From contig DCJK01000038.1 in NCBI GenBank assembly GCA_002320005.1, positions 15,038-79,037 on the forward strand: 64,000 nt of DNA, read 5' to 3'. The translations under genes were made by a program, and so were the position numbers. The notes below the pieces were generated by a model. It was not told the origin of the DNA. It saw only the letters and a program-made list of their open reading frames with translations, and did no database searches. Source of the stretch: Firmicutes bacterium UBA1702. Lineage in GTDB: Bacteria; Bacillota; Clostridia; Peptostreptococcales; Anaerovoracaceae. This document shows, one piece after another, positions 41,504-48,763 of this stretch. Each line of letters starts with the position of its first letter. The first letter of the stretch is position 1.

Positions 41504-42508
41504 TTACAAGTTCAGATCCGCAAAAGATATTTGCTGGAATTCTGGTTCTTTAGGTTCCTTTTTCTCTTCTTTTGTCGCTTGAATGTTATCAAACCATTCA
41601 AGCATATTATCAGCTTCGTCAATATCTTTTGAAGTTATTGGTGAAACCCCATCCATCGCGAGCAACTTGATATTTCCTTTAGGCATATTCTCGCCATCTC
41701 TTACAAATAAAGGGGTCCATCCATGTTTCAAATCTTCAATTGCACCAGTCCATGTTCCACCTTTGTCTGCATCTGAAGAAACAGCAACAACATAATTTGC
41801 CATTGCATATACATACTTATTTCGATCCATTGCCGTATATACCTTAAAAGGCATATCTGGACGCTGAGCAGATAAAACCAACGTGTCATTTCTCATTATT
41901 GCTTTTCTAGTGTCTTTGTTTCTGATTTTCTTTTCAAGACTGTCTGCCATAAAGATAAGAGATGTCCCATCCAGATTATTCGATGTGTTTTCGGCTATTG
42001 AGTCGACACCTCTAGCTCCGCCTGAAACAATGTTCAATCCAGAGTTAACACACTTCTTTGCAAGCATTTCTGTAAAAATCAGCGCATCTTGTTCAATATT
42101 TCGTGATCCAACAATAGCAATACCATTATTATTTAATATGTTCAGATTACCCGAATAATACAACACTGGTGGTGCATATTTTTTCAGTTTACTTTTAAGT
42201 TTTTTCGGATAATCAGTATCACTCTTTGTTAAAGTGTATATTCCTTTTTCATTCAGTGCCGATAAAGCAACACCAAATTGACCGGCTCTATCAAGCAGTC
42301 TTTTAATACTTTCAACTTCTCCCTGTTCAAGTGACGCTGTCTCTGCAGTGGATTCTATATCAAATAAATCCTTTGGTGTAAGCTTCATAGACCAAAGCTT
42401 TTCTGCAAGTTTATACCATTGTATTGATGTAAAAGATTTTACTTCTTCACTTAATGCAATATCCGAACACAGCAATAGTGTTGCGAAACTATCTTTGCTT
42501 ATTTCCAT
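41504..42508 (-). CDS. DprA/Smf-like Rossmann-fold protein
   Basis: The 334-residue protein has a DprA-type core: NGIAIVGSRNIEQDALIFTE, then GLNIVSGGARGVDSIAENTS and GGTWTGAIEDLKHGWTPLFV. The region before it has helical segments with no clear SAM domain. DprA proteins bind ssDNA and load RecA, but related proteins also act in defence systems paired with phosphoribosyltransferases. The start overlaps the RecQ-PRTase gene by 20 bases, so the two are coupled. The organism's own competence dprA would normally lie elsewhere, so a mobile-element role is likely. Confidence 0.86.
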   Translation of the reverse strand: MEISKDSFATLLLCSDIALSEEVKSFTSIQWYKLAEKLWSMKLTPKDLFDIESTAETASLEQGEVESIKRLLDRAGQFGVALSALNEKGIYTLTKSDTDYPKKLKSKLKKYAPPVLYYSGNLNILNNNGIAIVGSRNIEQDALIFTEMLAKKCVNSGLNIVSGGARGVDSIAENTSNNLDGTSLIFMADSLEKKIRNKDTRKAIMRNDTLVLSAQRPDMPFKVYTAMDRNKYVYAMANYVVAVSSDADKGGTWTGAIEDLKHGWTPLFVRDGENMPKGNIKLLAMDGVSPITSKDIDEADNMLEWFDNIQATKEEKKEPKEPEFQQISFADLNL

Positions 42509-44555
42509 CTATAGTGCCTTTCTTTTCTGCTGTTGAAGCTATTGCAAAAGGATAGACCTTGAGTGCGCCTGCTTCCTTCAACTTTAATCCACATACAGTT
42601 AGTGTCCATCTAGAATCAACCATATCATCAATCAACAGAATATTTCCTTCAATACTGTTTCTGACATTAAACCCATTCACCGCATTTTCATACTGGAATG
42701 CACTGTTATGAAGTTCTTTCTGATGCTTACCAGTATCTATTTTTTCAAGTGAATCAACACAGTTTATTCCTAAATTTATTGCAAGTTTCTTCGCAAAATC
42801 TTTTACGAATTCTGGTTGTCTATTTGATGGAACGTATGTAATCGTAATCCCGCCAAGTTCATTACCGATCCATTGTTTAATTAACTCAGCTGATGCTTTT
42901 ACTATTTCCTCTCTTACAAAGCCGTTTTTATACTTATCAACTGGAATATATTTACCCCATCCAGCATCACCATAGTCGCAAAGAGTGTAACCATTTTCTA
43001 AACGCCATTCAGCAGGAATACGCTTCCCATCTGGATACATCTTACGTTGTTCTATGATGTAATGATGTCCTCTTAAAAAAATTTGTGCAGCGATTACATC
43101 GGAATCCGAAACGTTGTCCGGAAAATGCTTTGTGCCTAAGCAATTTGTACACTTTCCACATTCATGAAAACTCTTATCATCCAATCTTTCAGCAAGGAAA
43201 GACATGTAGCATCCAGTGTAATCAACGTAATCTTTGATTTCTTGTAGTTCTTCATATCTACGCTGAGTAATTCTTTTGCTTCTATCATCATCTGGATTCC
43301 ATGAAATTATGGTTCTATAATAACTTGCCTTTTCCTTTTCAATTATATTTTCTACAGTTAGGTATTTGAGGCAGTTTTTTAATCTGCGATCAGTGATATT
43401 TAGACATGATGCAATTTCTCGTTCCTTCATTCCATCATCGGCAGATTCAAGCACTTCTACAACATTTGTCATCTCGTTTTCTGTAGGGAAAGCACGACTA
43501 ATAAAATATTCTTGAATTTCATCGTCTTCATTTCCTGACAATAATATTGCATATGCTTTATCAATCTGACGACCAGCTCGACCTATCTGCTGATAGTATG
43601 AGACTATATTGCCTGGTCTTTGATAGTGTATAACAAATCCAATATCCGGCTTATCGTATCCCATTCCAAGAGCAACAGTCGCAACCAAACACTTCATTTC
43701 ATTTCTCATGAATGCATCTTCTATAGCTGGTCTGTTTTCAGTATCACTTGTATACGAAACGGCAGAAATGCCATTCAACATAAGCCATGCGGCAACTTTT
43801 TCAGTATCACGTTTTGTTAGGCAATATACTATGCCACTACCAGGCATATGCGGAATGTTTTCCGAAAGCCATGCTAATCTTTCAGATTGATCTCCGAGTT
43901 TTATCACTTGTATTGCTAGTGATTCACGCATAAGGGATCCACGGAGAACACTGATATTTCCTAATTGTTCGACGATATCATCAATTACTCTTTGATTTGC
44001 TGTGGCAGTAGTTGCAAGAATTGGAACGTTAGGAGGCATACTCTTTACCATTGCAACAATTCTCCTATAATCGGGTCTGAAGTCGTGACCCCAGTCTGAT
44101 ATACAATGGGCTTCATCAACTACAAACATTCCAATGCCCTTCGGAATATTGTTAAGTATCTGTTCCATATCTTCTTTGTTTGCCAAGCGTTCTGGTGAGA
44201 TTAATAAAATATCGCATGAATCATTACGAAGAGCGCTTATAATACTATGCTTCTCTTCCATTGTTTCGCTATTAATAGTAAAAGCTGACAACCCAAGCTT
44301 GTTAGCATTTTCTATTTGGTTGCGCATCAAAGAAAGCAGTGGGCTTATTAGTATAGTGGGCCCCATGCCGCGATTTCTAAGAAGCCTTGTTGCGATAAAG
44401 TAAACAACTGATTTTCCCCAGCCAGTCTTTTCAACCACTAGCATTCTTTTTTCAGTTAATACTCTCTCAATTGCTTCATATTGATCTTCTCTAAACTGAG
44501 CGCCTTCGCCAAACATTTTCTGAATACAATACAGTGCATCATTGTAAATACTCAT
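42489..44555 (-). CDS. RecQ-type helicase fused to a phosphoribosyltransferase domain
   Basis: The product has 688 residues from ATG 44555 (MSIYNDALYC), placed behind AAGGTGA. The RecQ core has VVEKTGWGKSVVYF, the DEAH box FVVDEAHCISDWGHDFRPDY and the zinc cysteines CGKCTNCLG. The last 150 residues hold a ComF-like phosphoribosyltransferase with ILLIDDMVDSRWTLT, the PRPP-binding signature. The fusion plus the overlapping DprA-like gene recalls the PRTase-DprA pairing of ShosTA-type defence loci. It occupies the YdbC-RadC slot of the relic ICE. The named relation to ShosTA is inference. Confidence 0.88.
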   Translation of the reverse strand: MSIYNDALYCIQKMFGEGAQFREDQYEAIERVLTEKRMLVVEKTGWGKSVVYFIATRLLRNRGMGPTILISPLLSLMRNQIENANKLGLSAFTINSETMEEKHSIISALRNDSCDILLISPERLANKEDMEQILNNIPKGIGMFVVDEAHCISDWGHDFRPDYRRIVAMVKSMPPNVPILATTATANQRVIDDIVEQLGNISVLRGSLMRESLAIQVIKLGDQSERLAWLSENIPHMPGSGIVYCLTKRDTEKVAAWLMLNGISAVSYTSDTENRPAIEDAFMRNEMKCLVATVALGMGYDKPDIGFVIHYQRPGNIVSYYQQIGRAGRQIDKAYAILLSGNEDDEIQEYFISRAFPTENEMTNVVEVLESADDGMKEREIASCLNITDRRLKNCLKYLTVENIIEKEKASYYRTIISWNPDDDRSKRITQRRYEELQEIKDYVDYTGCYMSFLAERLDDKSFHECGKCTNCLGTKHFPDNVSDSDVIAAQIFLRGHHYIIEQRKMYPDGKRIPAEWRLENGYTLCDYGDAGWGKYIPVDKYKNGFVREEIVKASAELIKQWIGNELGGITITYVPSNRQPEFVKDFAKKLAINLGINCVDSLEKIDTGKHQKELHNSAFQYENAVNGFNVRNSIEGNILLIDDMVDSRWTLTVCGLKLKEAGALKVYPFAIASTAEKKGTIDGNKQR

Positions 44556-44583
44556 TTTCTTCACCTTTATAACACCCCAAAAT

Positions 44584-44612
44584 ATTATACCATCTGTTTA
44601 TTTTTGCTACAA
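44584..44612 (-). promoter_or_regulatory. Promoter of the RecQ-PRTase operon
   Basis: TTGTAG (44612-44607), a 17-base spacer and TATAAT (44589-44584) on the minus strand, 28 bases before the start codon. Confidence 0.6.
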
Positions 44613-44637
44613 TGCAAACTAATGGGCAGTAGTATGG

Positions 44638-44676
44638 CAATGCAATGGCATCTCCTCACGAGATGCCATTGCATTG
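44638..44676. repeat. Perfect 17-bp palindrome with 5-base loop
   Basis: CAATGCAATGGCATCTC and GAGATGCCATTGCATTG are exact complements around CTCAC. Neither side has a T-run, so it is not an ordinary terminator. It lies 25 bp upstream of the -35 box of the RecQ-PRTase operon, in DNA that otherwise holds only gene debris. Confidence 0.75.
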
Positions 44677-44768
44677 AATATATGCAGCCAGGACAATCAC
44701 AGCAAACTGACTCGTCAGCTTTATTATCTTCGCCATAATCAAATGAAGCATTTATCTTGCCCAGTCTT

Positions 44769-45238
44769 TCTATGTAATTGAAGGCATCATGCCTTCTTTT
44801 TTCATGCTGAGCATTTCACCTGTTTCTCCGGCCACAATAATGTGATCCAGCATCCTGATATCAGGGATTTCACCGCACTTCATGAGTCTTTCTGTGTTTG
44901 TTTTGTCTTCTTCAGAAGGCTGGCAGTTGCCCCTTGGGGGGTTGTGTATTGCGATAAACGCAGCTGCATTGCTTAATTATAGATGACTTGATCCTTTCTC
45001 TTGGTGATATGAGAGATGAATTCAGTGTGCCTACGCTGCAGATATTCAGGTTGATTGTCTGTCCGCTTGTCTTAAGGTTGATGATGGCAAACACCTCACG
45101 GTCGTACTGTTTCAGCTCATTTGCTACCGCACTTATAACATCTTCCGGCGTTTTTATCGGATCTGCAGCATAGATAGACGGCTCCTTTACAAGCCTTACA
45201 TTCACAACATCAATCTTATTCTCTTTATTTCGCGCCAT
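44769..45238 (-). pseudogene. Broken radC-like gene, second copy
   Basis: ATG 45238 and about 87 codons match the RadC-like gene at 27921. Near 44977 one extra base (AATTAT for AAAAT) shifts the frame, and the active-site HNHPSGN has become HNPPRGN. The original frame can be followed to MKKEGMMPSIT before a stop at 44769. Two independent defects show that it is dead. Confidence 0.82.
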
Positions 45239-45347
45239 CTTCAAGCACCACCTTAATCTCAATCGATACAACTGTTCCTTCAGGCATGGATTCGATAAAA
45301 GTTCTAAGCTCTTCAGGTGTCATTTCTTTAGAAGTGGGATCTTCCAT
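45225..45347 (-). CDS. 40-residue ICE protein, second copy
   Basis: It starts at ATG 45347 (MEDPTSKEMTPEELRTFIES) and ends in IEIKVVLEDGAK, colinear with the copy at 28393-28515. It is intact despite broken neighbours. Confidence 0.6.
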   Translation of the reverse strand: MEDPTSKEMTPEELRTFIESMPEGTVVSIEIKVVLEDGAK

Positions 45348-45582
45348 ATTCCTGTACCTCGCTTTCATCATTTTCCACATTATCTTCCTCATCAGCTGCA
45401 TCAACGGGCCTGGTTTCATCCTGCTTTTCTTTCTCTTCCTCATCTTCTGCAGCTGCAAGGTAGGCAATAGTTGTTCTTGTTTTGATTGCCTCCTGAAGCC
45501 CCGTGATAATATGAATCTCAGGAACTGTAATCTTTGGAACTGCAATTATTTCCTGAATTCCCATGGCCGTTATTTTCTTTTC
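45328..45582 (-). pseudogene. 5'-truncated copy of the acidic ICE gene
   Basis: The frame matches the product of 28496-28825 from about KKITAMGIQEIIAV onward to the acidic tail. Its first 20 or so codons are missing. Upstream the sequence switches directly into the interior of a parB copy, which marks a deletion point near 45583. Confidence 0.72.
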
Positions 45583-45848
45583 ATTGCCTCATATCTCATC
45601 TTATACTCAAAGGCTTTCTCTCTTGAAAGAATTGTAGTTCTCTGCAGGTTGATGTCGCACATGAAGATAGTTGCGGCATCTCTGTCCAGCTCTACGATTT
45701 CACATCTGAGAGCATCCATTCCAAGAATCTGTCATGCTCTCCATCTTCTGTGACCTGACAGCATTTCGTATATTCCATCTTCTTTTTTCCTTACTGTAGC
45801 AGGAGTAAGGACTCCGTTTTCTCTGATACTTCCCACAAGATTCATCAT
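45583..45848 (-). pseudogene. parB: Internal fragment of parB
   Basis: The bases match the middle of parB (34080-34350), for example the segments around the SGHRRWR region. In this copy a stop and other changes interrupt the frame. It is joined on the left to the acidic gene copy and on the right to the parA fragment through a short shared ATCATGT/CATCATAT stretch. Confidence 0.78.
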
Positions 45849-46045
45849 GTCATCATATCAGATACTGTTATCTCCAATGCGTCTGTTCTTGCAAAGCCAA
45901 GACAGGTAGACAGATCAGCCTGCGGGTCCATATCTATGGCAAGAACCTTCTTCCCTTCCATGGCCAGAGCCGCACTTAAGCTTGCTGCAGTAGTTGTCTT
46001 TCCTACACCGCCCTTCTGGTTACAAATAGCTATTACCTTACTCAT
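45845..46045 (-). pseudogene. parA: N-terminal fragment of parA, second copy
   Basis: ATG 46045 with AGAAAGGAGG upstream reads MSKVIAICNQKGGVGKTTTA as in the intact parA. It breaks off after DALEITVSDMMT, 66 residues in, where a parB fragment is fused and supplies a stop. The Walker motif is intact but the ATPase fold is cut. The leader hairpin upstream is also recognisable. Confidence 0.85.
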
Positions 46046-46161
46046 CCTTGTCCTCCTTTCTAAGTAATTTAAATAGCAGTGCCATCTCTGACACTGCATG
46101 TACCTGCTAAGCTATTCGTAGCCCATTCTCATATTCTATTTTTATCTCTACAAATTGGAAG

Positions 46162-46539
46162 TTATCGACGCATACCGTATTGATCAAAGGTTTTTTTGAG
46201 CGCCGCTTCCGTCGGAAAAATTGACCCGATTAGCGGAACAAGCTGAACAGCAGCGACAATCAGGCCCACATTCGCGACAGTTGTTATGTCTTTGTTAAGC
46301 ACAAATAAGAGTGGGATAACAGACAGAGGCAACAGAATCAGTCCAGATCTGAACCACAGCTTTCCACAATACTTGTGCGCGAACTCCCATGTGTCCTTAT
46401 TCTTCATGGACATCGCAGTTCGATAACCAAAAGTCGCATTGATGTTTTTAGGAGCTTGGGTCAAGAACAGCCTACCAAATCCGATCATTGTTAATGGGAT
46501 GACCAGGTCCGAAACCAACATAAAAATCCAAAATAACAT
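46162..46539 (-). CDS. SdpI family membrane protein
   Basis: The 125-residue protein has three to four membrane segments and the SdpI-type signature INATFGYRTAMSMKNKDTWE between them. SdpI of Bacillus gives immunity to the SdpC toxin; many relatives have no known toxin partner. It starts 17 bases after the dyad at 46557, behind AGGAG. It is the last gene before the ICE/chromosome border, and occupies the same upstream-of-parA slot that holds the hydrolase in the intact copy. Confidence 0.82.
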   Translation of the reverse strand: MLFWIFMLVSDLVIPLTMIGFGRLFLTQAPKNINATFGYRTAMSMKNKDTWEFAHKYCGKLWFRSGLILLPLSVIPLLFVLNKDITTVANVGLIVAAVQLVPLIGSIFPTEAALKKTFDQYGMRR

Positions 46540-46556
46540 GATTTATTCTCCTATCC

Positions 46557-46582
46557 AAATTCCGATTTACACTTCCATTATA
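46557..46582 (-). promoter_or_regulatory. -10 box plus dyad upstream of SdpI-like gene
   Basis: TATAAT (46582-46577) and, 8 bases later, AAATCGGAATTT (46568-46557). Upstream bases also match the WG-repeat promoter region (CAAGTG, GTTTGCGTT, GGAAATGGG). Confidence 0.5.
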
Positions 46583-46730
46583 ATTCCCATTTCCCATCTC
46601 GTAAACGCAAACCTTTCGGCAACAGTAAGAACACTTGCTGTCAACTCTACTCACTCTCGCCTGGTTCAAAGGAGTCGAAATCCTCACATTTCATCCCCAA
46701 TACCATCAAAAAACCTCCTGTTTCATCCCC

Positions 46731-46794
46731 GGTTTCAGTGGTCTGAGATAATCTGAAACGGGTCTGAAATGATATTTGAAAAGACGCTGAAACC
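46731..46794. repeat. CTGAAAC repeats at the ICE right flank
   Basis: GGTTTCAG (46731-46738, inverted), CTGAAAC (46753-46759), TCTGAAAT (46763-46770) and CTGAAACC (46787-46794) crowd into 64 bases. The 46540-46870 stretch holds no gene; this cluster and the tmRNA terminator are all that was seen. Clustered short repeats beside an insertion site can be recombinase arm sites. Confidence 0.45.
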
Positions 46795-46839
46795 TTGATA
46801 TCACTGGTTTTATCGCTCAAAACCGTTGAAAATAAAAGA

Positions 46840-46862
46840 ACCTAGGCATTTTCTACCTAGGT
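46840..46862 (-). terminator. tmRNA terminator
   Basis: ACCTAGG and CCTAGGT pair around a 9-base loop, followed by TTCTTTTATTTT on the minus strand. It begins 8 bases beyond the CCA end of ssrA. Confidence 0.75.
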
Positions 46863-46870
46863 CTAAAAAG

Positions 46871-47228
46871 TGGTGGAGATGGCGAGAGTCGAACTCGCGT
46901 CCGAAAGCATTTCCGCAGAACTTTCTCCGAGCGCAGTTAATGTTTTAAAGTTTCACTTTGATTTGCGCCCATTAACAGGCTCAAATCGCCGCTATCCCGT
47001 TGTTCCCCTGTGATGCCGGGAAGTCTCACAGAGTTTTCCTGTATAGTCGTCGCCGGAAAATGAGCCTACAGGTGAACTCAAACCGACGCGCGGTGCTGAA
47101 CTAAGCAGCTAATGCGAAATTGTTGTTATTTTTAGCGTTTATATTTAACGTGCCCTTTTTTAGGTAGACCGGCAAACTACCGCTCGCTTATCCTGTTTCT
47201 ATACCCCCGTCGAAACCTTTACACCCCC
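46871..47228 (-). ncRNA. ssrA: Transfer-messenger RNA
   Basis: The minus strand starts GGGGGTGTAAAGGTTTCGAC and ends TCGACTCTCGCCATCTCCACCA less its first bases, giving the tRNA-like ends: acceptor pairing (with G-U pairs), T-arm with TTCGACT, and encoded CCA. About 358 nt long. The tag reading frame is AKNNNNFALAA followed by TAG. tmRNA rescues stalled ribosomes with SmpB, whose gene lies 80 bp upstream on the same strand. The 3' end is a common attachment site for mobile elements, and the ICE region begins directly beyond it. Confidence 0.95.
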
Positions 47229-47308
47229 ATGTATATACATATTATAACGCATCAAAAAAGATTTTTCAATATATACGCAATATGCGCAGCCGAAACTTTA
47301 CGTTAAAA

Positions 47309-47764
47309 TCATCTGTTTTTCATGCGGCGGTCCATCTCCCTTGCAGCATCTCTCTTTGCAATGGATTCACGCTTGTCATAGTTTTTCTTGCCTCGTGCTA
47401 CTGCCAGTTCCATCTTTGCTCTGCCGTCCTCGTTTATATACATTGTCAGCGGAACCAGCGTCATGCCTTTCATGGTGGTATATCCTATCAGTTTGCGTAT
47501 TTCCTGTTTATGTAGCAGCAGTTTGCGAGGCCGGAGGGAATCCACATTAAATCTGTTCCCCTGTTCGTAAGGACTGATATTCATGCCATAAATAAAAACT
47601 TCTCCTTTTTCTATTTTGGCGTAGCTTTCCTTGATACTCACCTTTCCCTGGCGAACCGATTTTATCTCGGTCCCTGTCAGCACGATGCCCGTCTCATATA
47701 CTTCTTCTATAAAATAGTCGTGGCGCGCTTTTTTATTGTTTGCCACCAGCTTACGTTGTTTCAT
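47309..47764 (-). CDS. smpB: SsrA-binding protein SmpB
   Basis: The 151-residue protein starts MKQRKLVANNKKARHDYFIE, then VLTGTEIKSVRQGKVSIKES, with a C-terminal basic tail (KRDAAREMDRRMKNR). It matches SmpB throughout. It binds tmRNA and brings it to stalled ribosomes. It lies 80 bp upstream of ssrA on the same strand, the usual pairing in Firmicutes. Confidence 0.97.
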   Translation of the reverse strand: MKQRKLVANNKKARHDYFIEEVYETGIVLTGTEIKSVRQGKVSIKESYAKIEKGEVFIYGMNISPYEQGNRFNVDSLRPRKLLLHKQEIRKLIGYTTMKGMTLVPLTMYINEDGRAKMELAVARGKKNYDKRESIAKRDAAREMDRRMKNR

Positions 47765-47779
47765 ATTTTCTCCTTTGAT

Positions 47780-48136
47780 TCAGAAAAGCAAAGCTTTCCC
47801 CAGAATGTCTTCTTTGGGAACCTCAATGTCGGAATCATCCGCGGTACACATCTCATAGGAAAGAATCAGTGTATCCGCTTTTACTTCTTTTATGCGGCGA
47901 ACTCCCACAGGACTTGTGTCTTCCGTTGTGAAATAAGTCGGAGTGTATGCAACTATATCTCCCTTTTTAAGATTCTCTCCCTTTTCACGCAGATAAATCA
48001 CCACATCTGACCCGGGCTCAATATCCGGCAGCATCATGCTGCTTTCGTTTTTTACAATCATGAAAGTGCAGTGCAGCATTATTGCCAGCGACACTCCCAG
48101 CAGTGCAGAAAAGACTGCCGCAAAAACTCTTTTCAT
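47780..48136 (-). CDS. S26 signal-peptidase-like protein lacking the usual lysine
   Basis: The product has 118 residues from ATG 48136 (MKRVFAAVFSALLGVSLAIM), placed behind GAGG. One membrane segment is followed by ESSMMLPDIEPGSDVVIYL, which looks like the serine box of signal peptidase I, and KKGDIVAYTP. Where LepB has its general-base lysine (LIKRVIGLPGD), this protein has VGVRRIKEV. It is therefore either inactive or uses another base. It lies between lepB and smpB, and is possibly a diverged duplicate of lepB. Confidence 0.65.
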   Translation of the reverse strand: MKRVFAAVFSALLGVSLAIMLHCTFMIVKNESSMMLPDIEPGSDVVIYLREKGENLKKGDIVAYTPTYFTTEDTSPVGVRRIKEVKADTLILSYEMCTADDSDIEVPKEDILGKALLF

Positions 48137-48214
48137 TTGTTCCTCGATACCTCGGAATGCGCCTCGCTCCGAAAATCTCCGGATTTGAATAAGCATCCGC
48201 TTTCCCGTGGCGCG

Positions 48215-48739
48215 TCATGTGAAGATTTTGATGCTGTCAAAGGGGAATACTCTGAGAATCACTTTTCCGACTATGGACTCCTGATCTATCTGTCCCACTT
48301 CACGCGAACGGCTATCCTGGCTGACTGCCCGGTTATCTCCCATGACAAACAGCTTTCCCTCCTCTACGGTTATTTCATCCATTTCGCCGGAAAGTCCCTG
48401 TGCCGCAACATAGCTTTCTTCGATAACCTGACCGTTGCGTATCACATATCCGTCCCTTATCTCTATAGTATCTCCCGGAAGGCCTATGACTCTCTTAATC
48501 AGATTCTTCTGATGCCCCTCGTTATCCAGCAGAGTTGATTTGAAAACAATAACGTCCCCGTGCTCTATGTCGCCAAACAGATTGTATGCCTGTCTGCTTA
48601 CTATTACATAGTCTCCTGAATAAAAATTAGGCTGCATGGACTCCTGCTGTATTATTATCGGTTTAAAGAATATGAGCACCAGTGCTGCAATCAAAATGGC
48701 AATGGCTATATCTCTTATCCATTCCAAGGCTTCTTTCAT
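48215..48739 (-). CDS. lepB: Signal peptidase I
   Basis: The 174-residue protein has one N-terminal membrane helix (IAIAILIAALVLIFF). The serine box QQESMQPNFYSGDYVIVSR, the lysine box LIKRVIGLPGDTIEI and the late box VMGDNRAVSQDSR follow. It removes signal peptides from exported proteins at the membrane's outer face. Both catalytic residues are present. GTGGAG precedes ATG 48739, 24 bp after the pseudouridine synthase gene. Confidence 0.95.
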   Translation of the reverse strand: MKEALEWIRDIAIAILIAALVLIFFKPIIIQQESMQPNFYSGDYVIVSRQAYNLFGDIEHGDVIVFKSTLLDNEGHQKNLIKRVIGLPGDTIEIRDGYVIRNGQVIEESYVAAQGLSGEMDEITVEEGKLFVMGDNRAVSQDSRSREVGQIDQESIVGKVILRVFPFDSIKIFT

Positions 48740-48763
48740 TTTTTATTTCTCCACAAGTTAATC

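Noticed and set aside
45348..45545. N-terminal extension of the 40-residue gene at 45225
   Set aside because: The added lysine/arginine-rich stretch is a frame shadow of the overlapping acidic gene; the short form has its own ribosome site and a homologue.
46871..46905. tRNA gene at the tmRNA end
   Set aside because: The T-arm and CCA belong to tmRNA; the matching 5' half lies 320 bases away with a tag frame between.
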